Assembly: GCA_040509515.1 (NCBI GenBank)
Contig: JBEVKV010000103.1
Span: forward strand, 1 to 15,381
Direction of reading: 5' to 3'
Source: QHXN01 sp040509515
GTDB lineage: Bacteria > Acidobacteriota > Blastocatellia > Pyrinomonadales > Pyrinomonadaceae
DNA: 15,381 nt
Position numbers and translations under genes: made by a program. This document shows, in pieces, positions 5,791-14,600 of this stretch. Each line of letters opens with the position of its first letter. Position 1 is the first letter of the stretch. A model generated the notes under the pieces. The model was not told where the DNA came from, made no database searches, and saw nothing but the letters and a program-made list of their open reading frames with translations.

Positions 5791-5853
5791 CTCGGCCTAT
5801 GAAAGCGGGAGAGATGAGACCGCGCCGCGACTCCTTCACGGTCTCGCGCTACG

Positions 5854-5860
5854 AAGGAGG
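5854..5860 (+). promoter_or_regulatory. Shine-Dalgarno AAGGAGG deciding a TTG start
   Basis: AAGGAGG is fully complementary to the 16S tail and sits 8 nt before the TTG at 5869. It supports the TTG start. Confidence 0.8.
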
Positions 5861-5868
5861 GTCGCCGT

Positions 5869-7056
5869 TTGAGTAGAGTTCGTGTGCTGGTCGGCACGCG
5901 CAAGGGCGCGTTCATTTTGGAGTCGGACGCGAAGCGCGACGGTTGGGACGTTTCGGGGCCACACTTCGCGGGCTGGGAGGTCTATCACCTGAAGGGTTCG
6001 CCGGCGGACTCGAATCGGATTTACGCTTCGCAGACGAGCGGCTGGTTCGGACAGGTCATCCAACGCTCGGACGACGGCGGCAAGACCTGGCACCAGCCGG
6101 GGACGCCCGCGGGCGAACCGAACACCACGCCCGAAGGGATGCCGAAGGGAGAGAGCGGCAAGTTCGTCTATGACGGCTCGCCGGAGACCGGCAGCCCTCT
6201 CACCACGCATCAGTTCTACGACGGCACGCAGCGCCCGTGGGAGTTCAAACGCGTCTGGCATCTGGAGCCGTCTCTCGACGACCCCGAAACCGTCTACGCG
6301 GGGGTGGAGGACGCCGCACTCTTCCGCACGAACGACGGCGGGCGGACGTGGCACGAGCTGGCGGGGCTGCGCGGCCACGGCACGGGGGCCGAGTGGCAGC
6401 CGGGCGCGGGCGGGATGTGTCTGCACACGATCATTCTCGACCCGCGCGACGCCGGCCGGATGTACGTCGCCATCTCCGCCGCCGGAGCCTTCCGCACGGA
6501 CGACGCGGGCCGGACGTGGCGTGCCATCAACCGTGGGCTCTACTCGCAGCACATCCCCAACCCGACCGCGGAGGTCGGCCACTGCGTCCACCACGTCGCC
6601 ATGCACCCTTCGCGACCCGAGGTGCTCTTCATGCAGAAGCACTGGGACGTGATGCGCAGCGACGACGCGGGGGAGTCCTGGCGCGAAGTGAGCGGTAATC
6701 TGCCGACGGATTTCGGCTTCTGTATCGACGTTCACGCGCACGAGCCCGAGACCGTCTACGTCGTCCCGATTAAGAGCGACGCCGAGCACTTTCCGCCCGA
6801 GGGAAGGCTGCGCGTCTACCGCAGCCGGACGGGCGGGAACGAGTGGGAGCCGCTCACGAAAGGGCTCCCGCAGAGCGACTGTTACGTCAACGTGCTGCGC
6901 GACGCGATGGCCGTGGACACGCTCGACCCGTGTGGCGTCTACTTCGGCACGACCGGCGGGCAGGTCTACGTCTCGGCCGACGCCGGCGACAACTGGTCGA
7001 GCATCGTCCGAGACCTCCCGCCGGTCTTGTCCGTGGAGGTGCAGACGCTGCCGTGA
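5869..7056 (+). CDS. WD40/YVTN/BNR-like beta-propeller protein
   Basis: A 395-residue protein with six BNR/Asp-box signatures (S/T-x-D-x-G-x-T/S-W type), starting near residues 66 (RSDDGGKTW), 152 (FRTNDGGRTW), 208 (FRTDDAGRTW), 262 (MRSDDAGESW), 317 (YRSRTGGNEW, degenerate) and 367 (YVSADAGDNW). The spacing fits a propeller of about six blades. Such proteins are often labelled exo-alpha-sialidase, but the sialidase catalytic arginine triad and Tyr/Glu pair are not evident, so catalysis is not claimed. There is no signal peptide: the N-terminus reads MSRVRVLVGTRKGAFIL, itself the first beta strand. A cytoplasmic location is therefore likely. It starts at TTG with a near-perfect Shine-Dalgarno and a promoter upstream. 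Its TGA overlaps the GTG of the next gene by 4 bp, so the two proteins are probably made together. Confidence 0.85.
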   Translation: MSRVRVLVGTRKGAFILESDAKRDGWDVSGPHFAGWEVYHLKGSPADSNRIYASQTSGWFGQVIQRSDDGGKTWHQPGTPAGEPNTTPEGMPKGESGKFVYDGSPETGSPLTTHQFYDGTQRPWEFKRVWHLEPSLDDPETVYAGVEDAALFRTNDGGRTWHELAGLRGHGTGAEWQPGAGGMCLHTIILDPRDAGRMYVAISAAGAFRTDDAGRTWRAINRGLYSQHIPNPTAEVGHCVHHVAMHPSRPEVLFMQKHWDVMRSDDAGESWREVSGNLPTDFGFCIDVHAHEPETVYVVPIKSDAEHFPPEGRLRVYRSRTGGNEWEPLTKGLPQSDCYVNVLRDAMAVDTLDPCGVYFGTTGGQVYVSADAGDNWSSIVRDLPPVLSVEVQTLP

Positions 7057-8042
7057 TCCGCGTCCTGCTCCCGCTGCCGTTGCGGACGCTCGCGCGCGTG
7101 GACGGCGAGGTGGAGTTGCACGTCGAAGAGCCCGTCACGCAACGCTCCGTTCTCGACGCGCTCGAAGAACTTCACCCGGCGCTCCGCGGCATGATACGCA
7201 CACACCAGACGCGGGAGCGCCGTCCGTTCGTGAGGTTCTTCGCGTGCGAGCGCGACCTCTCGCACGAGCCCGCGGACGACCCGCTGCCCGACGCGGTCGT
7301 GAAGGGGGAGGAGCCGTTTCTCATCGTCGGGGCCATCGCCGGCGGGCGTGAGCCGACGCCGAGCCCGCCGCGGTCGGAGGCCGCCACGCTCGTCTGCGCG
7401 GTCGCCTTCGCAGTGCTTCTGGGCGTCGCCTGCGGGGCCTGGATCAACGCGCGGCTGGCGTCGGCCGCCTCCCTTGCGTCAAACGTCTCCGTCATCCCGC
7501 CCGCTCGCCTCCTTCCAGCCGCCCCGGCGGGCGAGACGCCCACGTCTCCCGCAAACGTCGCGGAGACCGGCTCCGAGACTTTTCAGGGGACTTCGGAGAC
7601 GCCGAGCACGCGCCCCAACGCGCCGGCGGACAGGCGGCGCGGGAGGTCGGCCGCCGTCGAGCCTTCGGAAAGCGCGTTTAAAGCCCCTCAGAGCGCTCGG
7701 AGGGAGATTTCCACCCCCGAGGTCGCGAAAACGCAATCAAAGGCCGTACAGGGGCAGGAAAGGCCGGGAACGTGTGCTCTGTATGTGAGCGCCGACGCGC
7801 TCAGCCTCCGGGGCGGGGGCGCGGCCGCGCTCTTCGTCGGCGGGCCGGGCGAGGCGGGGCCCGTCACGGTCACCACGCCCGACTGGGCGAACATCGCGGT
7901 CTTTGCGGAAGGCCGCGCCGGCGGGAGCGGTTGGTTTAGATACTCTGTGAGGTCGGTCGGCGGAAAGGCTGGCGTCTATTCGGTGCGCTTCACGACTCGC
8001 TGCGGCTCACGAAACATCCGTGTGACGGTCGTCCGGCCTTAG
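7053..8042 (+). CDS. MoaD/ThiS-like beta-grasp domain fused to membrane segment and Ig-like domain
   Basis: A 329-residue protein. I place the start at GTG 7053, overlapping the propeller stop (GTGA), with GGAGGT at 7035-7040; the frame stays open further upstream, but that part only shadows the propeller gene. Residues 1-98 look like a ubiquitin-like sulphur-carrier fold (IRVLLPLPLRTLARVDGE ... PFLIVGAIAGG), ending in the diglycine (97-98) that MoaD and ThiS adenylate. The chain then continues, with one membrane helix (about 110-131, TLVCAVAFAVLLGVACGAWI), a Pro/Ser/Thr/Arg linker (about 132-235) and an Ig-like beta domain (about 241-329) with cysteines at 241 and 317 and the motif DWANIAVFAE. 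I recall related C-terminal domains on acidobacterial membrane proteins. If the fusion is real, the diglycine is internal and would need cleavage to act. An undetected frameshift after the GG is the main alternative. Confidence 0.75.
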   Translation: MIRVLLPLPLRTLARVDGEVELHVEEPVTQRSVLDALEELHPALRGMIRTHQTRERRPFVRFFACERDLSHEPADDPLPDAVVKGEEPFLIVGAIAGGREPTPSPPRSEAATLVCAVAFAVLLGVACGAWINARLASAASLASNVSVIPPARLLPAAPAGETPTSPANVAETGSETFQGTSETPSTRPNAPADRRRGRSAAVEPSESAFKAPQSARREISTPEVAKTQSKAVQGQERPGTCALYVSADALSLRGGGAAALFVGGPGEAGPVTVTTPDWANIAVFAEGRAGGSGWFRYSVRSVGGKAGVYSVRFTTRCGSRNIRVTVVRP

Positions 8043-8062
8043 ACGCCGCGTCGCTTAAACTC

Positions 8063-9274
8063 ATGCCGGACATCAAGCCTCTCAAAAAGCTCGTGGGCAA
8101 AGCGCGCGACCTGCGCGAAGGCCACCGCGCGCGTCACCGCCCGACGGGCTTCGGCTTCGCGCTCGCGGACAGCGTCGAGTACCTCGACGCTGCGCGCTGG
8201 GACGAGCTGACCGCGGGCCACTCCGTGTTCCTCTCGCGCCGCTACCTGCGCGTGCTCGAAGAGGCGGGGCCCGAAAACCTGCGCCAGCGTTACGCGATGG
8301 TCTTCCGGGGGCGCGAAGCCGTGGCGGCCGTCTCGGCGCAGTGCGTGACGGTCTCGGCCGCGCGCGTGCGCAAGAACGTGCGGAACGAGCGGCTGGCCGC
8401 CGCGCTCGAACACGTACGCGAGCGGATGCTCGTCTGCGGGAATCTTCTGTCGTGGGGAATGCACGGCGTCGCGTTCGCGCCGGGCGAAGACGCGTCGGCG
8501 CTCTGGCCCGCGGTCGCCGAGGCGCTCTATCGTCTGCGACGCGCCGACAAGCTCTCGGGCGACGCCGACATCATCATGGTCAAAGACGTTTCGGGCGAGC
8601 ACGCCCCGTGCGCGGAGGCGCTCTCGAAGTTCTCATACCGCCCGCTCGAAACCGAGCCCGACATGGTGCTCGAACTCTCGCCGCGCTGGAATGGTTACGA
8701 AGATTATCTCGCGAGCCTCACGGCCAAGTACCGCAAGGCCGCGAGGCAGATCGAGAAGGACGTGACGGCGGCGGGCTGCACGGTCGAAGAACTGAAGGGG
8801 CTCGCGCCGCACGCCGACGCGCTCCACGGTCTCTACATGCAGACGCACGGCAACGCGCGGCTGAGGCTGGTGACGCTGCCCGCCGCGTATCTGCCGGCGC
8901 TCGCCGAAGGTCTCGGCGAAGAGCTGCGCTGCACTGTCGTCAGGCGCGGCGACGAGCTGCTCGGCTTCGTGACGACGGTGCGAGACGGCGAGACGGCCGT
9001 CGGCTATTACATCGGCTTCGACCGCGAGGCCAACGCGGAGTTCCCGGTCTACCTGCGTCTGTTGCAGGCGGTCGTGGCCGACTCAATCGGGCTCGGCTGC
9101 CGCAGGCTCTCTCTGGGGCGCACGGCGCTTGAGCCGAAGGCGCGGCTCGGCGCGCGCCCCGCGCCGTTGAGCGTCTGGATTCGTCACCGCATCCCCGCGC
9201 TCAACGTGGCCGTCCGCGGTCTGCTCCGCGCAGTCCCGCACGACGAAGCGCCCGACCGCAACCCTTTCAAATAA
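8063..9274 (+). CDS. GNAT-superfamily / FemAB-like (BioF2-type) acyltransferase
   Basis: A 403-residue protein resembling the Acetyltransf_6 (BioF2-like, FemAB-related) group. An N-terminal half (about 1-190) contains EYLDAARWDELTAGHSVFLS and YLRVLEEAGPENLRQRYAMV, typical of the first lobe. The characteristic bridging segment YEDYLASLTAKYRKAARQIE is near residue 211. The C-terminal GNAT-like core (about 230-365) contains RRGDELLGFVTTVRDGETAVGYYIGFD and the strand RRLSLGRTALEPKARLG. Members transfer acyl or aminoacyl groups to amines or cell-wall and lipid precursors; the substrate cannot be read from the sequence. There is no signal peptide or membrane helix, so it is probably cytoplasmic. 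It follows the previous gene after 20 bp on the same strand with no promoter between them, so it is likely the third gene of the operon, though its Shine-Dalgarno is poor. Confidence 0.75.
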   Translation: MPDIKPLKKLVGKARDLREGHRARHRPTGFGFALADSVEYLDAARWDELTAGHSVFLSRRYLRVLEEAGPENLRQRYAMVFRGREAVAAVSAQCVTVSAARVRKNVRNERLAAALEHVRERMLVCGNLLSWGMHGVAFAPGEDASALWPAVAEALYRLRRADKLSGDADIIMVKDVSGEHAPCAEALSKFSYRPLETEPDMVLELSPRWNGYEDYLASLTAKYRKAARQIEKDVTAAGCTVEELKGLAPHADALHGLYMQTHGNARLRLVTLPAAYLPALAEGLGEELRCTVVRRGDELLGFVTTVRDGETAVGYYIGFDREANAEFPVYLRLLQAVVADSIGLGCRRLSLGRTALEPKARLGARPAPLSVWIRHRIPALNVAVRGLLRAVPHDEAPDRNPFK

Positions 9275-9317
9275 TCTCCGCCGGCTCCGCAGAAGTTTTT
9301 TTACACACAAACGCCAC

Positions 9318-9323
9318 AAGGAG
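9318..9323 (+). promoter_or_regulatory. Shine-Dalgarno AAGGAG of the S9 peptidase gene
   Basis: AAGGAG lies 8 nt before the ATG at 9332 and fixes the start in front of the signal peptide. Confidence 0.75.
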
Positions 9324-9331
9324 TGTAAGCG

Positions 9332-11560
9332 ATGCTCGCACGCGCATTCTGTCTCGCCGCCGTCCTCGCGCTCGCGTTGTTCGGGTCGGCGCACGCACGG
9401 CCCCAGACCACGGCCCCGAGCGGCCTCACGTTGGAGTGGGTCTTCAGCGACGAGGGGCGCGGCGTCGCGAGCGTCCCGACGCACGCGTGGCTGTCGGACG
9501 GCCGTTTGATGCTGTTCGACGTGAGGCGGCCGCCGGCCGAGCGCACCTTCGAGGTCGTCGAGCCTTCGACGGGCGCGCGACGCACGGCGCTCGACATGGC
9601 CGCCGCGGTCGCGAGCCTGAACGCGCTGCTCCCGGACTCGGGCGTGTCGCAGTCGCTGGGCTGGCCCGAGGCTCTGGAGCCGGCGGGGCGTCGCGCGCTT
9701 TACGTCTTCGGGGGCGATCTCTTTCTGCTCGACCTCGCGGCGGCGCGCTTCACGCGTCTGACCAAGACCGTGGCGGAAGAGCAGTCGCCCGGCTTCTCGC
9801 CCGACGGGCGGCGGCTCGCGTTCGTCCGCGCCAACGACCTCTACGTGGTGGACATCGACACGCTGGCCGAGACGCGCGTGACGCGCGACGGCTCCGAGAC
9901 GACCTTGAACGGCCGTCTATCGTGGGTCTACTGGGAGGAGATTTTCGGGCGGCGCGACATCGGCTACTGGTGGTCGCCCGACTCGCGTGCGCTGGCCTAC
10001 CTGCAGACCGACGAGTCGGCCGTCGGCCTCAGTCACTACATGGACTTTCGTCCGGACAGCGCGCCGCGTCTCATCACGCAGCGATACCCGAAGGCGGGGA
10101 CGCCCAACCCGCGCGTCCGCGTCGGCGTCGCGGAGGTCGGACGCGACGCGACCGTCTGGGTGAACACGGGCGAACGCCCCTTCGAGTACGTCCTGCGCGT
10201 GAAGTGGCTGCCGGACTCGCGCCGCCTGAGCGTGCAGACGATGACGCGCGACCAGCACGAGTCAAGTCTCTACTTCGCTTCGCGCGAGACGGGCGCGGCC
10301 GAGAGAATTCTGACCGAGACCGACCCGGGATGGGTCAACATTCACGACGACCTGCACTTCCTCTCGGACGGACGGCACTTCCTCTGGGCGTCGGAGCGGG
10401 ACGGCTTCTATCACCTCTACCGCTACACGACCAACGGCCGTCTGGTTAATCAGGTCACGCGCGGGGCGTGGGCGCTGGCGTCGTCGGGCGGTCTGGCCTT
10501 CTGGGTCAGACAGTCGGTCGTCGCGATTGACGAGGCCGGCGGGTGGCTCTACTTCACCGCGCAGGAACGTTCATCCATCGAGCGACACCTCTACCGCATC
10601 AGGCTCGACGGCACGGGCATGACGCGTCTGTCGACCGAGCCGGGCACGCACCGCGTCTCGATGCCCGCGGACGCGCGCTTCTATCTCGACAACTTCTCGG
10701 ACATACGCACGCTCCCGTCGCTCACGCTGCGGCGGGCCGACGGCGCGGGCGCGCGTGTGCTCGCGCCGCCGAGGCCGGAGCTGCTCGCGCGCTTTAACAT
10801 CCAGTACCCGGAGCTGCTGAGCATCCCCGCGGCCGACGGCTTCCAGATGCCCGCGCGTCTGCTCAAGCCGAAAGACTTTCGTCCGGACAGACGCCATCCC
10901 GTCATCGTCTACGTCTACGGCGGGCCGTCCGCGCCGTCGGTCGCGAACTCTTGGCCGGGCGGTCTGCTTCAGGAGCAGCTCTTTCTCGCAGAGGGCTTCG
11001 TCCTGCTGACCGTGGACAACCGCGCGGCGACAGGAATCAGCAAGAGACTTGAGAACACAATCGTCGGGAAGGGGTTCGAGCCGGAGACGGCCGACCTGCT
11101 CGACGCCGTGCGCTGGCTCAAACGCCAACCGTGGGTTGACGGCGGGCGCGTCGGCGTCTGGGGGTGGAGCGGGGGCGGCACGATGACGCTCAGCCTGATG
11201 ACCCGCTCGAAGGAGTTCAGGGCCGGCATCTCCGGCGCGCCCGTCACTGACTGGCGCTACTACGACACCAAGTGGGCCGAGGCGCTCGCAGGGATGCCGG
11301 CCGAGAGTCCCGAAGCCTACGACCGCGCCTCGCTCGTCAAACGCGCGGGCGAACTGCACGGCCGGCTCATGCTCGTCCACGGCACCTACGACGACAACGT
11401 CCACCCGCAGAACACGCAGGCGTTCGCCGACGCGCTGATCCGGTCCGGCAAACTCTTCGAGCAGATGAACTACCCGATGCGCAAGCACGGCTTCACAGAC
11501 CGCGCCGCACAGATGCACCTGCAGATGACGATGCTCGACTTCTGGAAAAGAAACCTGTGA
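9332..11560 (+). CDS. Secreted S9 family peptidase, dipeptidyl peptidase IV-like
   Basis: A 742-residue serine peptidase with an N-terminal signal peptide (MLARAFCLAAVLALALFGSAHA, cleavage near residue 23), so periplasmic or exported. Residues about 60-500 are the DPP IV-type beta-propeller. It has a double-glutamate motif in WVYWEEIFG (Glu202, Glu203), the residues that hold the substrate's free N-terminus in DPP IV and that mark this as a dipeptidyl peptidase rather than an acylpeptide hydrolase. The C-terminal alpha/beta hydrolase domain (about 530-742) carries the nucleophile Ser613 in GWSGGG, the acid Asp687 or Asp688 in HGTYDDNVHPQN and His719 in RKHGF. The triad is complete. The usual DPP IV motif is VYEEE; the third-position Trp here (YWEE) is a variant. 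It removes dipeptides, typically X-Pro or X-Ala, from peptide N-termini, probably for nutrition. It converges with the TonB receptor gene. Confidence 0.93.
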   Translation: MLARAFCLAAVLALALFGSAHARPQTTAPSGLTLEWVFSDEGRGVASVPTHAWLSDGRLMLFDVRRPPAERTFEVVEPSTGARRTALDMAAAVASLNALLPDSGVSQSLGWPEALEPAGRRALYVFGGDLFLLDLAAARFTRLTKTVAEEQSPGFSPDGRRLAFVRANDLYVVDIDTLAETRVTRDGSETTLNGRLSWVYWEEIFGRRDIGYWWSPDSRALAYLQTDESAVGLSHYMDFRPDSAPRLITQRYPKAGTPNPRVRVGVAEVGRDATVWVNTGERPFEYVLRVKWLPDSRRLSVQTMTRDQHESSLYFASRETGAAERILTETDPGWVNIHDDLHFLSDGRHFLWASERDGFYHLYRYTTNGRLVNQVTRGAWALASSGGLAFWVRQSVVAIDEAGGWLYFTAQERSSIERHLYRIRLDGTGMTRLSTEPGTHRVSMPADARFYLDNFSDIRTLPSLTLRRADGAGARVLAPPRPELLARFNIQYPELLSIPAADGFQMPARLLKPKDFRPDRRHPVIVYVYGGPSAPSVANSWPGGLLQEQLFLAEGFVLLTVDNRAATGISKRLENTIVGKGFEPETADLLDAVRWLKRQPWVDGGRVGVWGWSGGGTMTLSLMTRSKEFRAGISGAPVTDWRYYDTKWAEALAGMPAESPEAYDRASLVKRAGELHGRLMLVHGTYDDNVHPQNTQAFADALIRSGKLFEQMNYPMRKHGFTDRAAQMHLQMTMLDFWKRNL

Positions 11561-11608
11561 GCGGCGTCTGGGCGTTCCTCATCATTCTTTTCCGAAGCGA
11601 GAAAGAGA

Positions 11609-11640
11609 AAGGGCGGGGGCACGACAAAGCCCCCGCCCTT
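11609..11640 (-). terminator. Terminator hairpin between convergent genes
   Basis: AAGGGCGGGGGC (11609-11620) and its exact complement (11629-11640) make a 12-bp stem with the loop ACGACAAA. On the minus strand the stem is followed by a T-rich tract (TTTCTCTTTCTC), so it best ends the TonB receptor transcript. As it sits 48 bp after the S9 peptidase stop, it can also block plus-strand transcription. Confidence 0.8.
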
Positions 11641-11655
11641 CAGACGTGCGCGCGT

Positions 11656-14600
11656 TCAGTACTGGTAGCGTAGCGAGAGCTGCACGACGCGCGGGCTGTA
11701 GAGGTTCGCCGTCGAGATGATGCGGCCGAAAGTCCCGCTCGCGAGGTCGGGATTCGGGAAGGAGTACTGGACGTGGTTGAAGGCGTTGAAGAGGTCTGCG
11801 CGGAACAGCAGACGGTGCGACTCCCAAGGCATCCTGATCGTCCGGTAGACGCCGAGGTCGACGTTCATCACGCCGTCGCCGAAGAAGGTGTTGCGCCCGA
11901 GGACGCAGCAGCCGAAGTCGGACACCGTCGGCGCGCGGAAGGCCGACGCCGGAATGAGCGGCGTCGGCCCCGCCGGCTGGTCGAAGTTCCCGCCGAGGAG
12001 CCCGAGGTCGAGCAGCACGGGGCGCGTCTCGGTGAAGCCGTCGAAGTTGAGGTCGCCGAAGCCGCCGCTGTTGATGACCGAGAAGGGCGTGCCCGAGGCG
12101 AGCTTGACCACGGTCGAGACCGACCACCCGCCGAGCAGCGCGCCGAGCTTGAGCCCCTTCTCGTCGAAGAGTCCGTGCGACCCTTTGAAGAAGGGAAGCT
12201 GGTAGGTCGCGAAGGAGGTCAGGCGGTGTCGCGTGTCGAAGTGCGAGAGCCCGCGCGAGACGCGCGCGCTGTTGCCGTTGATGTTCGAGTCGCCGCCCGA
12301 GCTGACGACGCCGCCGAGGTTGGACGCCTCGGAGGTCGTGTCGATGGACTTCGACCAGGTGTAGGAGGTCTGGAAGCTGAGCCCGTGGCTGTAGCGCTTC
12401 TCCCACGTCGCCTGCAGGCCGTGGTAGTAAGTCCACGCGTCGTTGCCGACGAAGGTGTTGGTCGTGAAACGCGGGTCGGGGCGGCGCTCGTTGACGCGCG
12501 GAAGCCGGACGCTGTATTCGAGCGCACCGATGGGGACGGCGACGGGGCAGAGCGCGGTCGTCGGGATGTTCGGCAGCCCCGTCCCCGCGCACTGCGCGTC
12601 GGCCGCGACCCGGAGCGTCTGCCCGCGCGTGTCCACGCGGCGCGGGTCGTTGGCCGCGAGCCCCGTAAAGCTGTAGAGCACGGCGGGCGCGTTGTTCGCC
12701 GCGTTGACGACCGCCACGTCGCCCGTCAGCGGCAGGTTCTCAAGTGAGAACTTGATGAGCCCGATGCCGCGGTTGCCCGTGTAGCTCACACGCAGCGACG
12801 AGCGCCATGCGAGCTGCCGCTCGTAGCTCAGATTCCACTGCTGCGTGTAGGGCATCTCCAGACCCGGGTCGATGTGCGCCTCGGCGTGGCGAATCGTCTG
12901 CGGGCCGGGCACGAAGACGAAGCCGCCCGTCGGGTCGGCGAGGTTGTTCGGGTTGAAGGTCGAAGTGACGACGCCCGACTGGTTGTAGAAGAGCGCGTTG
13001 GGCGGGTTGAAGCGCACGGTCGCGCCCGACTGCGAGAAGATCGACTGGAAGAGCCGGCCGTGGTAGATGCCGTAGCCGGCGCGGATCGAGGACTGCCCCG
13101 GGCCGCCGAAGAGGCTTCCGAGAAAGCCGCCCTCGAAACCCGGGCTCCACGCGAAGCCGACGCGCGGCTCGATGTTGTCGTCGTCTGCGTCGAAGCCGTA
13201 GTCGATGCGCCCGGCCGCCTCCTCGGGCGCGGAGACGTACTCGTAGCGCACGCCGATGTTCAGGGTCAGGTTCGGCCGCACCTTCCAGTTGTCCTCGGCG
13301 TAGAAGTTCGACTCGCGGATGCGGTTCTCAAGAAAGAACGGGCCGTAGCCCTTCTGGTAGTTGGCGGCGCAGCCGTTGAGAAGCGCGTTGTAGGAGGTGC
13401 CGTAGTTGACGCCGTTGCAGGTGGCCGCGAGGTTGTAGAAGCCGCGCGAGAAGTTGTCGGCCACGTCGTCGAGCCGCTGGCGGCGGATGTCGGTGCCGGC
13501 CTTGAAGAAGTGGTTGCCCGCGAAGAGCGTCGAGACGTTGTAGACGAACTGGTGGTCGGTCTGCCAGCGGTTGATGGGGAACGCGCCCGCGTTGCCGATG
13601 ATCGAGCCGGAGACGGGCGTCCCGCCGAAGCGGATGATCGGGGTGTCGTTGCCGCCCTTGATGCCGACGAGCGTCGTCCGCAGGCCGAGCCCGTAGCGGA
13701 ACTCGCCGACGGTCGAGTTCGAGAAGAGGTGCGTCCACGTCAGCCCGACGTTCTGCTGCTTGTTGTTCTGCTTGGTCGCCTCGCCGATGATCACGTCCTC
13801 GTTGTCGAAGACCTGCCGCGTGTACTGCCAGCGCACGAAGACGTTGTCGCTCTCGCGCGCGTTCCAGTCGAGACGCCCCGAGTAGTCCTTGAGCGGGCGG
13901 TCGAAGCCGACCTGTCCCGTGTAGGTGCGCGCGCTGCGCGGGTCGTTGGGCGTCAGTGAAGTGGGGAAGCGGTCGAGCACCGACTGGATGAAGGCGCGGT
14001 TGGCCGGCGTGTCGTTCGGGTGTGTGGCGGCTCCGGCCGGCTTCGTGTTGAACCAGTTGACGGGGTTGCGCTCGGCCGCGAGGAAGATGTCGCGCGTGTA
14101 GTTGCCCGCGCCGCTGTTCTGGACGTGGTCGAGGCTGGCGAAGCCGAAGAGGCGGTTCTCGATGAAGGGAAAGCCGGCGGTCGCGCCGTACTGGTTGCGC
14201 CGGTTGACGGGCTTGCGCGCGCCGGGCGTGAAGGCGTTGTTGGCGGCGTTGAGCGCGCTGTTGTTGTGGTAGATGTACGCGTCGCCGTGCAGCCCGTTGG
14301 TGCCCGACTTGGTCTGGACGAGCACCACCGCGCCGTAGCCGCGCCCGAACTCGGCGGTGAAGTTGTTGGTGATGACCTGAAACTCTTTGATGGTCGAGAG
14401 CGAAGCGCCCTGCCGGTTCTGATTCTCGGAGGCGTCGTCGTTGTTCACGCCGTTGATCTGGAAGGTCGCGCCGCGCGTCCCCGTCCCGTTGAAGTTGATC
14501 GAGGAGCCGGAGGACGCGGTCGGGTTGTTCTGCCCCGAAGTCGGGTTCTCCTGAAAGCCCGCGAACGTCTCGGCGAGCGACAGGAAGCTGCTCTGGTTAA

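Noticed and set aside
5657..5839. 60-codon frame on the minus strand between the two operons
   Set aside because: It covers the TTGACA promoter and the operator-like repeats, and its composition looks random.
6843..7052. 70-codon N-terminal extension of the MoaD-like frame
   Set aside because: It lies wholly within the propeller gene in another frame, is Arg/Ala-rich nonsense, and the GTG overlapping the propeller stop has Shine-Dalgarno support.
5869..7056. Calling the propeller protein a sialidase
   Set aside because: Asp-box repeats alone do not make a sialidase; the catalytic Arg triad and Tyr/Glu pair are not evident and there is no signal peptide.
9275..9331. Terminator after the transferase gene
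   Set aside because: There is a run of seven Ts at 9296-9302 but no convincing stem before it.
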